A stretch of DNA of 64,000 nucleotides. Origin: Sciurus carolinensis (Eukaryota; Chordata; Mammalia; Rodentia; Sciuridae). The notes under the pieces were generated by a model. The model had not been told where the DNA came from. It was given only the letters and a program-made list of their open reading frames with translations, and did no database searches. Numbering within the stretch: the stretch's first letter is position 1; every line of letters begins with the position of its first letter. The stretch is from NCBI RefSeq assembly GCF_902686445.1, contig NC_062222.1:134051035-134115034 (forward strand). Reading direction: 5' to 3'. The translations under genes and the position numbers were made by a program. Positions 35,131-45,950 of the stretch are shown in pieces.

Positions 35131-36089
35131 TCCTCAGCTGGGCATCCCAGGATGCTCCGTAGTTCCATATCCTTGGCTTCCTGTCGAGTTTGGCCAACGG
35201 GAGGCAGCAGTAGGAGATCCAGGGCAGGCAGAACGTTGAATGGGGATTTTCCTTCCACCCACCGAAGCTCCCTCCCTGTGCTCGCTCAGCTGAGAGCCAA
35301 GCTCCTCTCCACTCAGCCCTGCCTCCGACTCCAGTGACTACTCACTCCCTGCCCCCTCCAGGCCCAGCCCCCATAACAGCGCTTTCCTACCACCTCCAGG
35401 TATCCCCCCGTCCCCTGTGGATTCCCTCTGCCCTGCCCACACCTTTTAAAGGATCTTTTTACTCAACGGTTCTGAAATTCCAGGGTGCCATCTGTTTCTT
35501 GCTGGACCCACCTGACACAGAGGGAAATACCCCTTATACCTACCAGGGACTTTGAGTGGATTAAAAGACGTAAGCCCTTAATGAATGTTCCCAAGTTCTC
35601 TACTGCTAATTTACAAAGGGGCTAATAATGTCTCCTTTGTGGTGAATTAAGGACTCAAATTAAATGTTGTTGCCTATGTTACATAAAGGTAACTTCCAGT
35701 AAATATTTCACAGAGAAGTCACACTTGGAAATGAACAGCATCCCTTCTCCCGCATGCCTTGGTAAGCCCGCGGAGTCTGGGCCAACGTGCTGAGGTGCCC
35801 AGGGGAGCACACCAGAGCACCCAGGGGAGCGCAGGTTCGGTGGATGTTTGCTCAGCTCCCCAGGGCAGATGGGATGGACGCTGACAGAAGGAGGCCAGCT
35901 CAGCAGTGGTGAAAAGCCCTCCTCCACCCCGTTCCAGAAATAAACCCCTCGTTGACCTGGGCTGATTCTCCTTCCATCAGATCCTCTAAGCCAACACCTG
36001 CATTCAGCTTTAACAAGAAGCGACAGTAGCATGTTCAACAGAATTCAAACGTGATGTGTCAGGTAAAGAGTGTGCTTTTGTTTCCACAG
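35131..36089. other. Unique non-coding sequence upstream of the candidate exon
   Basis: No confident repeat or gene. It ends in the pyrimidine-rich run and AG dinucleotide that form the candidate acceptor. Confidence 0.45.
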
Positions 36090-36142
36090 GCTGAGCTGAA
36101 GAGCCCTCTTCTTTGCCGTGAGCCGAGAACCATGAGCAGTCA
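36090..36142 (+). other. Candidate 53-base exon with start codon
   Basis: The upstream sequence 'gtgtgcttttgtttccacag' is a good acceptor (AG at 36088-36089). The 53 bases that follow end at a donor reading 'gtaagtac' (36143-36150), close to the ideal GTRAGT. Inside, 'gagaaccatgag' places an ATG at 36132-36134 with A at -3. Translation would start Met-Ser-Ser and break inside the fourth codon. This is the pattern of a 5' UTR exon containing the start codon of a spliced gene. I cannot name a gene from three residues and see no matching downstream exon in the window. A chance acceptor-donor pair is a real alternative. Confidence 0.25.
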
Positions 36143-36640
36143 GTAAGTACGGCTCCTGTCTTCTAGTGGGGCAGGAGCCACAGCCTGGGTGGTGTGCTAA
36201 GGACCGGTGCCACCGTGTCCCCAGGGGAAGGGCATGTCCTGCGGCTGGGACTGCAGATGTGTGCTTGGTGCTCGAACAACTCCTTTTCCAGTCATGGTGG
36301 TTTTTCTGGAGAGGTCACTTTTTCTGACCCAGGATGGGTGTGTGGCTGGAGCAGGGATGAGGGGCTCAGCACGGGGATGCTGGAAGGGCACCCAGAAATA
36401 CCACAGGTCACTCCAGGCCCAGCTGTGTGACTGTGTAAGGAAACACTAGGAGCTCAGACCCTCGTTTCCATGAGAGGAAACCTGGGGTCCAGCTTTCTCC
36501 CATGGACACTCAGAACATGTGATGCGACTGGTTTGGATAACTAAACACACACCTGATTCAGGAAAAATGCCATCCATACTTGATGTTTATGAATTTAGTC
36601 AGAAGAGCAGACCTCCAAGGTTTAAGGAGCATTTATAATG

Positions 36641-36662
36641 AAAAAAAAAAAAAAAAAAAAAA
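36641..36662. repeat. Poly(A) tract of 22
   Basis: An uninterrupted A22 run. No SINE, L1 or processed-transcript body is recognisable just upstream, so it is annotated as simple sequence. Confidence 0.9.
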
Positions 36663-36844
36663 CCACGAAACTTTAAATTGAGAAAATTTGGCGTACGAAC
36701 TCTAAAACTAGCCTACTTACCTATTCATTTGCTTTGTTTATTGGCCACTGGGTTAGGTAGCACTGTTGTTCCCCTCTGGTGTGAGATGGAAGCAAAGTGT
36801 CTGCACCAGACAGAATGTGGGTGCCAGAGACAAGCACCCTACTT

Positions 36845-36935
36845 ACATCCCTGGCCTGTCACTTCCCAGCCGCGCGACATTGGGATAGTCAGAAAGGCAC
36901 TTAGCCCTTTGGAAAGTGGGATCCGGCCTGGTGGA
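36845..36935 (+). repeat. MIR SINE fragment
   Basis: 'ggcctgtcacttcccagccgcgcgacattgggatagtcagaaaggcacttagccctttggaaagtggg' follows the MIR core order in sense with heavy divergence. Confidence 0.35.
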
Positions 36936-37169
36936 GGAAGAACACCTGGTTTCTAAGTGACCCCAGGTCCTAGAGAGAGCTTGGGGGGCAGCACAGGGTG
37001 AGAGGGCCAGGGTCCTGAGCGACACAGAGGGAACAGCGGGTACCACAGCAGCCCCAGCATCATGACCATCCACAGCGGCCCGCAGTGTCAAGGTGACCCA
37101 CAGTCAGGCCCACAGGATGGGGAAGCTGGAGCTTGAGACCCTCCTGGTGCCTGAAGAACAGAGGGAGCT

Positions 37170-37600
37170 CACTGGTGCGCAGGCCACAGGTGGGCTCGCA
37201 TGGTCAGTCAAGCTCACGCAGCGTGGCCTCTGGCCCGGGCGCAGCGACCCTTCCCTCTCTGGTCCTTAGGCAGGGTTGGGTGGGGAGGGCAGGCACCCCT
37301 GGCTCTCCCGGGCATCGGCTTCCTGGTCCCGGTGACTCGGCTGGGATGGCACAGAATTCAGTGATGGACGCAAGTGCAGCTCCAAACACAGTGCCGCTTC
37401 CGCCATCCCACCGTGGCGGGAACTGGAAAAGGCGCGAGCAGGGAGGCAAGGCTGCCGTCAGCTGGGTGGGCTGGTCCATCGTGGCAACTCAGCGCAGGGG
37501 CTGACCCACGGGTAGTTGGGGCTGAGCGTGGCGAGCAGCAGCTGCGTTATCATACACGCGATTGAGGTCGGCGGCCATGGGAGAGGTCGCAAGGCAGGCG
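37170..37600. promoter_or_regulatory. CpG-rich segment, possible weak CpG island
   Basis: By hand count about 31 CpGs lie in the 480 bases 37141-37620, with GC roughly 60-65%. That gives an observed/expected CpG ratio near 0.7, where most of the window has few CpGs. It lies about 1 kb downstream of the candidate exon. There is no TATA box or clear initiator to fix a start. A GC-rich decayed repeat is an alternative. Confidence 0.3.
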
Positions 37601-37605
37601 CACCA

Positions 37606-38000
37606 GAGTCCTAGGGCTGCTGTGGCAAGCTCCCACCATCTGCATGGCATAAAGGGACAGAAATGGATCCTCCCACTGTTCTGGAAGCTCCAGGTCAACA
37701 CCAAGATCAAGCAGGGCCTGCTGGCCCTGAAGGCTTTTGGGGAGTCCTTGCTGCCTCCTCCAGCTCCTTGGCTTAAGGCCAGGTACACATGAGCTTCTCC
37801 TCTGTGGATTTGTCATCTTCTTTCCTGTCTTAAACCCACCTCTGCCTGCCTCTTATAAAGACACTTGCTGTCTAAAATTCACCTGGATTCTCCTGGATAA
37901 TCCAGAATGATTTTATATCAAAATCCTTAATTATGTCTGCAAACACCCTTTCTCCAGATAAGGTCATATTCACGAGTACCAGGAACTCAAACGAGCTTGT
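37606..38000 (-). mobile_element. MLT-type LTR remnant, antisense
   Basis: The + strand has 'agggctgctgtggcaagctcccaccatctgcatggcataaagggacagaaatggatcctcccactgttctggaagctccaggtcaacacc' (the antisense 3' end), 'ctcttataaagacacttgctgtc' and 'agataaggtcatattcacgagtaccaggaactcaa' (the antisense 5' part). The order is complete for an MLT/MaLR LTR of about 395 bp. Confidence 0.7.
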
Positions 38001-38582
38001 TTAGAGCCACATGCAACACCCTACCATGGGCTTTATTCTCGGCCCCGGAGCCCTCTTTGAAGGCAGTGTGTGGTGCCCGACAATCCTGCCATGCTTGCTA
38101 TGAGCTTCCACCTGGCTTCGCACTTGAGACTCCCTGCCCTTGGGTCTTGCCTCGTATGTCTTTTGTTGAGGTCACTCTGAGGCAGTGATCTTCTTGTAGA
38201 GTGAAGAGGTCCCCCTCATGTCTATGACAGACACTTGTCCTCTTGGCCATGGCTGTTTCTCAAGCTTTCTGAAGGGTAGCATCATGGTGTCAACTTTAGA
38301 TCACTCCAATCCATAGACTAGAGGGCCAGCCGAACCATCATCACGTACTTCAGTTTTCTCCTCTTGGGATGAGCCAACGCAGAGCCTACATATCTCCCTG
38401 TCTCAGTGTACCTCCACGTTAGAAGCTGCCTCAGAGAATAACACTTATTCTTCCCAAAGCTCAGAGCATCCCTTGTCCCCACCCCATCAAACCCAAACGC
38501 ATCTTCACGTTCTTCTTAATGCACCCTCAGGTCACCAAGCCATGTGGAATAGCTTGCTAACTGTTTTCATCAACATTTTTGC
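38001..38582. other. Unique non-coding sequence, no gene seen
   Basis: No gene or confident repeat between the MLT-type LTR and the squirrel MaLR-like LTR. Confidence 0.5.
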
Positions 38583-38980
38583 TTCTGTGTCAAAAAGGAT
38601 CTGACCAGAACAATCGTGGAAGAAGAAAAGTTTATTTGAGGACTCACAGTTTCAGAGGCCTTAGTCCCTAGAAGGCCAGCTCCATTCCTTGGGGCTGGAG
38701 TTGAGGCTGAATTCACAGTGGGAAAGAGTGGCTGAGGGAAGCAGCTCACATAGTGATCAGAAAGCACAGTGAGACTCCACTCTCTAGATACAAAATATAT
38801 AACCCAAAGCCATGCCCCTAATGCTCCCCTCCCCTCCAGCCACACCCCACCTGCTTTCAGGTACCATCAGAGATCAATCCGCTGATTAGGTTAAGGCTAG
38901 AATCCAATCCTTTCTCCTCCAAACCTTCTTGCATTGTCTCACATGTGAGTTTTAGGGGACACTATATCTAAACCATAACA
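38583..38980 (-). mobile_element. Squirrel MaLR-like solo LTR, antisense
   Basis: On the minus strand it reads 'tggtttagatatagtgtcccctaaaactcacatgtgagacaatgc' through 'taacctaatcagcggattgatc' and 'ggttatatattttgtatctagagagtgg' to 'gaaactgtgagtcctcaaataaacttttcttcttcc'. That gives a TATA-like and an AATAAA motif in sense order. The opening matches the sense copy at 58368-58844, so both belong to one family. There is no internal viral region. Confidence 0.7.
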
Positions 38981-39124
38981 TAACCCATTCCTAAATGAAA
39001 CAGAAACATTAAAATGAAAAAGCTCTCCAACATACACACACACTAAAGAGAAAGACACACCAGTACCACATAAATGAAAAGTAAGTTGTTATCCTCAACC
39101 GCCATGATCTCCTGCCCAGCACGT

Positions 39125-39188
39125 TTAGCAATGTGGAATTTTGTCAAAGCAGCATCACCCAGAGGGCTTCTTAGAAATGCAGAGTCCA
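39125..39188 (+). mobile_element. MER5-type DNA transposon, left part (split by L1)
   Basis: 'agcagcatcacccagagggcttcttagaaatgcagagtcca' is a MER5 (hAT-Charlie non-autonomous) internal segment. It continues after the L1 at 40239. The last 16 bases form the L1 target duplication. Confidence 0.6.
39173..39188 (+). repeat. L1 target-site duplication, left copy
   Basis: The 16-bp direct repeat 'agaaatgcagagtcca' is exactly repeated at 40239-40254 and brackets the L1 insertion. Confidence 0.9.
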
Positions 39189-39626
39189 CAATCTAGGTAT
39201 TGTGAAGTGAGCTTCTTTAAACATTGATGTGACTGCGTTACTGTAGTATGCTAATTTTAAGTCCTTTGGGTATAAGCCGAGGAGCGGGATAGCTGGGTCA
39301 AATGGTGGGTCCATTCCAAGTTTTCTGAGGAATCTCCACACTGCTTTCCAGAGTGACTGTATCAATTTGCAACTCCACCAGCAATGTAAAAGTGTGCCTT
39401 TTCCCCTACATCCATTCCAACATCTATTATTGTTTGTGTTCTTAATAATAGCCATTCTAATTGGATGGAATAGGATGAAATCTTAGAGTTGTTTTAATTT
39501 GCATTTCTCTAATTACTAGAGATGTTGAACACTTTTCCATTTATTTATTAATCACCTGTATATCTTCTTCTGTAAATTGTCTATCCAGTTCCTTGACCCA
39601 TTTGTTGATTGGGTTCTTTGTATTTT
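39189..39626 (-). mobile_element. L1 ORF2 segment, inverted half of a twin-primed L1
   Basis: The minus strand encodes the L1 ORF2 C-terminal region: 'MAIIKNTNNNRCWNGCRGKG', the Cys-rich 'HCWWSCKLIQSLWKAVWRFL', 'MDPPFDPAIPLLGLYPKDLK' and, beyond the open frame, 'QIKTTLRF'. The coding frame stops just after 'PRLWTLHF', where L1 gives way to target DNA. Upstream stops show it is dead. The plus-oriented 3' UTR follows directly at 39627, with about 250 bp of L1 missing between the two halves. Confidence 0.9.
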
Positions 39627-39764
39627 AACTTTGGATTATGTAGAGGGAAATGAGAGGGAGGAGGGGGCAGGGGCATGCAAGACGGTGGCCTGAGACAGAC
39701 ATCATCATCCTATGCACATGAATGATTACACGAATGGTGTGAACCTACATCGTGCACAACCATA
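39627..39764 (+). mobile_element. L1 3' UTR, direct half (first part)
   Basis: 'aactttggattatgtagagggaaatgagagggaggagg' through 'cctatgcacatgaatgattacacgaatggtgtgaacctacatcgtgcacaaccata' is the same L1 3' UTR found at 56698-56836. It is broken by the solo LTR and resumes at 40168. Confidence 0.9.
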
Positions 39765-40167
39765 TGTCCCGACCCGCGGGACATCAACGCAGGACGGCAA
39801 ACCTAAGAGAGAAGGAATGAAGGGACAAGAGACACAGGGAGTGACAGCAAGACAGGAATTCTGATCAAGCTGCAAATTTTTATTGTTCTCAAGGATATTT
39901 ATGCTGAGGGAATGAGGGACATGATGAGACACAGGCTGGTTGGCTGTGTTTTTCTTTTGGGCTCCTGATAAGGTGCAAGTTCACGCCGGCGGGCCATAGG
40001 CAGAACTATCAGCCGGGAGTGGGGAGGGGGCGCGCTCCGGGAATCCGTCAGCCTTCAGCTGCAGGGTGTTTGTACAGGGGAGGCAACCGCAAAATGCTCC
40101 CTGGGCTGCTGCCTATCATAAAGGTCAGAACGTCCTCAGAATGAGAACTTCTTCTTGGTCCCTGACA
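39765..40167 (-). mobile_element. Solo LTR (403 bp) of an ERV2-type endogenous retrovirus, antisense
   Basis: A discrete 403-bp block with ends TGTC...GACA interrupts the L1 3' UTR and is flanked by the 6-bp duplication 'accata' (39759-39764 and 40168-40173). Six-base duplications are typical of betaretrovirus-like (ERV2/IAP-like) elements. On the minus strand a TATA-like 'ataaata' (39896-39903) and an AATAAA (39879-39884) come in that order near the 3' third. No gag, pol or env sequence is present, so it is a recombined solo LTR. The family name was not determined. Confidence 0.82.
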
Positions 40168-40238
40168 ACCATAGAGATGAAAAGTTGTACCCCATTTGTG
40201 TACAATGAATCAAAATGCAGCCTGTAAAAATTTTAGAA
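40168..40238 (+). mobile_element. L1 3' UTR, direct half (final part)
   Basis: 'accatagagatgaaaagttgtaccccatttgtgtacaatgaatcaaaatgcagcctgtaaaaatttt' completes the L1 3' end interrupted by the solo LTR. The A-rich tail is short and degraded. The target duplication follows. Confidence 0.9.
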
Positions 40239-40320
40239 AGAAATGCAGAGTCCAGCCCAGATGCTGAATCAGATTGTGTTTTCATCAGCCCCCCACTGAA
40301 TCCTAGATGCAACAAAACCT
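40239..40320 (+). mobile_element. MER5-type DNA transposon, right part
   Basis: 'agaaatgcagagtccagcccagatgctgaatcagattgtgttttcatcagccccccac' continues the MER5-type element from 39188. It opens with the right copy of the 16-bp L1 target duplication (40239-40254). Confidence 0.6.
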
Positions 40321-40782
40321 GAGCAGAGGATCCTAGAAGTATTTCCCTCCCCACGCGCTGGACGAGCATCTGCAGCAGTGGCCAGGGTGTGACTCAGGGG
40401 AGGCGCCACACGTCAGACGTGGTGTGAGTGCTGTTTGGAAATGCGTGCTCCCTACCCCATAGGCAGGGGATGTGCCTTTGGGGCAGCACCTCCTTCCTCG
40501 GTGACAATCATCACTATTGATACAAGGCTGCAGATTCTAAGTCCAGCAGAACATTAGTGTCACCAGGGAACCTCTGGACAGAGAACCATCTCAGTGTCCT
40601 TTCCTGGGCCAAAGAAGTCAGAACCCCTGTAGGTCATCTTCTTATTTTCTTAATGCTCAACTGGGTCTGTGAGCAGCCAGGGTTGAGGAATGATGTCCTA
40701 CAATTCTGTGCCTGGAATTTCCTACCATTCTATCACTGGAATCCTGAAGGTCTTTTGTGACCATGACTAATTCCTTGTTATC

Positions 40783-41090
40783 TGTCTTAGTCTGCCTGGG
40801 TTGCTGTAGCAAAATACCTTAGACCAGGTAACTCATAAACAACAGAAATGTATTTTCTGTAGTTCTGGAACCTTGGAAATTCCAAGAGGAAGGTCTGGTG
40901 AGGGTCCACTCCCTGGATCACAGATGGCACCTTCTGTGTCCTTATGTGGGAGGAAACATGACTCCGAGAGCTCCTAGGACACAAGAGCTCTTGTTGAGGG
41001 CTCCACCCCTCATTACCTCTCCAAGGCCCCACCCTCAACACCATCACCCTGGTGACGAGGGTTGAGCCACACTTAAACCATCTCAATATC
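40783..41090 (-). mobile_element. MaLR (MST/MLT-type) LTR, antisense
   Basis: The + strand reads 'tgtcttagtctgcctgggttgctgtagcaaaataccttagaccaggtaactcataaacaacagaaatgtattttctgtagttctgg', then 'ctggtgagggtccactccctgg', 'gagggctccacccctcattacctctccaaggccccaccctcaacaccatcacc'. This is a nearly full MaLR LTR in reverse with only moderate divergence. Confidence 0.8.
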
Positions 41091-41099
41091 TCCAGTTAG

Positions 41100-44000
41100 G
41101 CTCTTTAATAGTGAATTAATGAATACAAATGCACGAAACAGAAATAGATCCTATATACATCTACACTCACGCGTGCATATCTGTGAGCATACCTATATAT
41201 TTACACAGGCAAATATACTCACACACTTTACATACATAGGTATATATACATACAATGAGAAGAATCTGCACACATTCTTGTGTTTAATTGCATCAGCTCT
41301 GCCCACAGCATTTATTATAACATATACATCAAGTCAGGCACTGAGCAAGGTGCCGCACTTAAAATGATGAAGATCTAGACTCTGCCCTCAGACAGTGCGA
41401 GCCGTATGTTTAACAAATCATTTTGTTATTATGTAGAAAATGATGGGGAAACTCCACAAGAATTAAGAAGGGGCCTGGATGTCATTATTCTAAATTGCTT
41501 CTGAAATTAACAGACTATTTTGCATTGACTCTCTGGGCAACAAAATGCACAGCTTCCCTAACCATCCACTGAATGCATAAAGCTTTGTTCCTTGGAATAG
41601 CTCAGGGCTGTAAGAGATGAGGAGACAGACCTGCATGTGCCCTGCTCCACACTGGGGTTTGGTTTCCAGTGTGTCTTCTTTAGTATGGACAGAACCCATA
41701 AGACCCTAGAGGCAGAGGTTTAGAGACAAGGTCACTAAAACCTTGTTTCCAGGTCCTTTCCACTAAGCCACACTCTACCCTGGCCAGAACCCTCTGGAGA
41801 GTAGACACTTCTCTACATCCCAGACAAGTGCCCCCAAAGTGCCCACTTTTAAATATGCTGAGAAGGTATAAAAGTAAATTAGCTTTGTTTGTTGTTAAAT
41901 TTATTTCTAATCCTGGTGGAAATTTTAGAAAACTTTCAAAAGCACAAAGAAGAAAATGTAAATCATCGATTACCCTAAAACTCAGAAACAACCATGACTT
42001 GGCTTCAGATACATCATTTTTCTATCTCAACATGAAAGGTTTTAAAAGTTTAGAAACTTTAAAACTCCACACTGTTTTCAGTCATCCACTTAATAATACT
42101 ATCGTATTTTATGAGCCATTGCCCTGCATTATTAAATTTTCTTCAGAATTGCAGTGTTGTAAAGTTACTACTAAAATAAGGCTGTCCATTCCTCTGCCAT
42201 TATGTCAAAGGCAAAAAGCTTTGAAATGCCGGAAGACCTTGGTAACTAACGTGGGAGCCAAGTCTGAACTGTGTGAGGTGGCTTTGTATATTCTTCCTTC
42301 ATCCCTCAGAGTAAGGCTCTCCACATGATTTACTGCAAAAATAGTGCATTTGATGACCAGGGTGGCTCCGGACCTAGCTGGGGACATTTCAGAGTATATA
42401 GAATGTGTGCCTTATTATTTCACGTGACCACAGTAATCTGAATTCCGGGTCCTAACGAACTTGGATGAAGGAAGTGAACCTGTGTTTTATTTGGTGATAT
42501 GTTTTATCTTGCCACTGGTGTTGGATGCTTAAGTCGAGTCCCACGAAGCAGTTTTCTCTCCAAGCGTCGGCTCAACTCTAGGAAAACGACGGGAGGCAGT
42601 GTGACCTGTGTGTGCTGCCATTCGCAGCCCGACCTTGCTCCAAGGATCCACTGTTAAAGTCGTGCTTTTTCTCTGCATTAGGGAACATAGCTTTTGTTTT
42701 TACTTATTTGGAAAGAGTTTTGATGGCTAACAACAACAATAAAAAAACAGTAAGACAGAGATTTTGGAGGCATCAGAGAGACATGGAATGTGAGCGTCCA
42801 CACACTATAACCCCCTTAGCGACGGTTCTGTAAGACAGAACTGAGACTTCTGAAATACTCAGGATAAAGAGACTGCTGGCTTCTAAGGCGGCGAGCTAGC
42901 AAACAGCCAGTGAGCCCTCTCTGTGTCCACATGGCCAAAGGCAGCTTGGAGTTAATCAGTCCTCGCTGACCTCATTCATTTCACTAAGCACAGTGACGAT
43001 TCTTTCCTGACATATTTTCCTCACTTGCATTCAGCGTCCAGTCATGGAAACAAAAGGGCAAGGGCCACCTCCTACCAGCCAGTCACTTGCTAGCTATCTC
43101 GCATGAGGCTCTGGGTCAGGTTTTCGGGCTGCTCAACCTCAAACATGCTTCCCATGTTGCTGCAGAAGCCCCGCCTTGGGATCACAAAATTCCCAAATTC
43201 AGAGCCAAGAGTTAGAGCCACACCCGACTCCAAAGTCCATGGTTTTGTGCCACATCAAGCTGCTCAGCAATGATCAACAACAGGGCCCTGTGTACTTCTC
43301 ATCAGGGACCCATCACCAAACCAAACAATGGCTTATTAGAGGCCTATTTTCCTTCAAAACCTTGCAGGGTAAAATGCAGTCAGTCCCCAGACAGGTGTCT
43401 ATGAGCTGCCCTCCAAAGGCCTCGGCCAGTGTCCAGCGCGCAGGAAGGTCCAGGGGGTGGCTCTTCCTCCTCTTGTAGGAATGATAAAATCAAACTCCAT
43501 GTCAACTCCAGGTCATTATTTTCCTTCGTGATGTGTGAACAACCCCTGCTTTGGACCTCGGGGAGGGACTTCATTTTGATTTGCAGGAATTAATAAGTGT
43601 AAATCCCACTGAATCTGGGGAAAATGGGAAGCAACGATTCCGGCGCCCTGAGATCAGAGCCCTACACCTAGCAGAGTGTCAGTACAGCTGCCCTCCTGGT
43701 CACCCAGAAGTAATTATGAACCAACCCTCAGCCAGCCAGGCCTGTCCTCTGATGCCATCGAAGTTGCACTGCTAGGACTCAGCTTTGTGGTTGGCTGGTA
43801 ATTAAAAAACTGCAAGCTGTGCGAGAACACAGCGAGATCCAGGGAGAGGGCTTGCCAGAGGCTGCAGACATGGCCCGTGATGCCCTTGCAGGGGCTGCAG
43901 GTGTCTCAGGCCCAGAGACAGTGAAGATGGTCCATGGTGGGAACTGGAGAGGTTTAAGGTGACCTTCCTCATTCTTAATGACAAAATTGCCAGCTGGTGA

Positions 44001-45130
44001 TGGAACTAGCTGCTTTGACTAGCTTACCACCACTTGGGAAACTTCTAGTAGAACAAACTTGGTCTCCTATCAACTGTCCAGAAGGCTGCACTTTCATGGT
44101 TATTGCCTTTAAAAACATCACAAAGAAGGTTGTGATTTCTTTTAATATTTGGATTTGTTATGTTCATACAAGTCATTCATTTCATGGTGGATATTTGAAA
44201 ACACAAAAACATATACATAAAGAAAAACTGCCACTAATAAACCATCAGAAAATGTTCAGCATTATGGGTATTTCCTTTTAAGTTTCCTTACACAACTATG
44301 TATTCTATTTTGTTTTTAATTTAATGTATCATAAGTTTTTTCCAATGTTACTAAAATCATTTTTACAGCTACACAATTTTCCATTATTTAGACATCCCAT
44401 ATTTTATATTCTTTAACTGCTTAAAAAACAATACAACTCATGAACTAATTTGACAATCTCTATTAATATAACCATGCTCAATATTAAGAAGCTGTGTTTT
44501 ACTATCTGACAATTAAAAAAAAAATCCACCTCTGGGAATCTTATGAGCTAGGTCACTGTTTGGAGAACCTAATTACAGTGACAATTTATAATGAATCCAT
44601 AGTATTTGATTATGTAAATGTGTCACCAAGAATTGGAAATAAGGTCCAGCATTTATAATTGGATTACCCATGAAGACCAAGCTGATAGTCACTTGCATGT
44701 CTACACTTGTCTATACCCAGTATTCTCCTGCACAGATGTGGAAAATCTAGATTCATGAAAACCTTTGGTCATGTCCAAGTGATACAAATATGGTGAAATG
44801 ATTTCCAAAAGTTTGGGATGGTAAGATTTGGGACCACTGTCCATGAGGAAGTCCTGGAAAAAGGGTGAATTGGAAAGAGGAAAGGGAATTTCCTGGAGAC
44901 CAGGCTGCCTAGATGTCCAAGGCCAACAGAGACCAGGTCACGGAGAAGCGTGACTGAGGCCTCCTGCTTCAGAATTCAATCCTGGCTTGCATTCTGCTCT
45001 ATTAGTTTTATTTCAAAAATTATTAGAAGTAATTTTTTGGAGATTTAAGTGCTTAGAAAGAATTCTGCTGAGTTTAATCTATGAAAGCAGACATTAAAGT
45101 CAAACATTTACTTAGTTCTCATGGTAGTGA
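41100..45130. other. Mostly unique non-coding sequence, A/T-rich
   Basis: No gene. The 166-codon plus frame (41828-42328) is a chance frame. Two A/T-rich parts (about 41900-42010 and 44240-44420) vaguely resemble ancient LINE sequence ('gcacaaagaagaaaatgtaaatcatc' and 'atgtatcataagttttttccaatg'), but I cannot assign a family. A CA/TA-rich stretch sits at about 41140-41260. Confidence 0.4.
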
Positions 45131-45134
45131 CACC

Positions 45135-45365
45135 AAGTACTTTTGTGATTAAGAGTTCAGACTCCGGCATAACCTGATGGAATATCAGCTCTGCCACTCA
45201 CCGACTCTGACACATTAGACACCTATTAGGCTCTTCAGGCCTCATTTTCTTTGTTAAATAAAAATGGTAATAATAACTTTGTTAAAGGATTGCGGTGAAT
45301 GCAAAGTGACTTCATGCACACACTGTATTCAGCACCATAGTGTCACAAAGCGGGCATTCCACAGG
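45135..45365 (+). repeat. MIR SINE
   Basis: 'tttgtgattaagagttcagactccggcataacctgatggaatatcagctctgccactcaccgactctgacacattagacacc', 'cctcattttctttgttaaataaaaatggtaataataac' and 'ggattgcggtgaatgcaaa' give a long MIR in sense. Confidence 0.65.
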
Positions 45366-45394
45366 TGGAGCCAATAGTGTGCCCCCAAGATGGC

Positions 45395-45950
45395 GACAGC
45401 TAGGTTTCCCACCCCACATGGTGTTCTGCCATGTGACCTGGACATCCCCCATTTAGAGGAATCTACTTCTCTGCCTCTTCTAATTTACATGAGCCTGCAA
45501 CAGTTGTGACCAACAGAGAAGAGACCCAGTGCCAGATCTGAGACTGTTCTTCAACTGTCCAGGTAGCTCTGCTTCCTGTCTGGAAGTCAGCCTCCACCCA
45601 GGTCTTGTGCTGTGACCACCATGCTATGAGGAGGCCAAATCATGCAGAGAGACCCTGGGGAATTGCCCCTGGAGAGACAGAGAGGTGAGGGCACCAAGCA
45701 CTGCATGTGAGAGTAAAGAAGCCATCTTCAGTGCCCCTGAGAGTAAACCTCTGGATGGAAGAGCACCCGAGAACCCAGGAGGAGTCCTCCCAGCTTAGGA
45801 CCAGAAGAGATAAGGAGATCCTTGTTTCGAGCCTCTTGGAGTGCTGTGTAGACAGCAACGGGTGCCTGGAACAGATGATGTCTACTATGTCCAACATCAT
45901 CACAATTGTCTTTTCCTGAAAGACCCTTCACTGTTAGATATTCAGGAAAC
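45395..45950 (+). mobile_element. Probable MaLR-type LTR remnant
   Basis: 'tggtgttctgccatgtgacctgg', 'agtcagcctccacccaggtcttgtgctgtgaccaccatgctatgaggaggccaaatcatgcagagagaccctgggg' and a later 'gagcacccgagaacccaggagg' resemble the inner part of an old MLT-type LTR. No ends or target duplication could be placed. Confidence 0.4.

Noticed and set aside
36132..36150. Naming the candidate exon after a known gene starting Met-Ser-Ser-Gln/His
   Set aside because: Only three full residues are encoded, far too few for identification.
36600..36662. Poly(A) run as the tail of a processed pseudogene
   Set aside because: No open or recognisable transcript body lies upstream and no target duplication was found.
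41828..42328. 166-codon plus-strand frame, Lys/Leu-rich
   Set aside because: It lies in A/T-rich sequence resembling ancient repeat and shows no domain or splice support.
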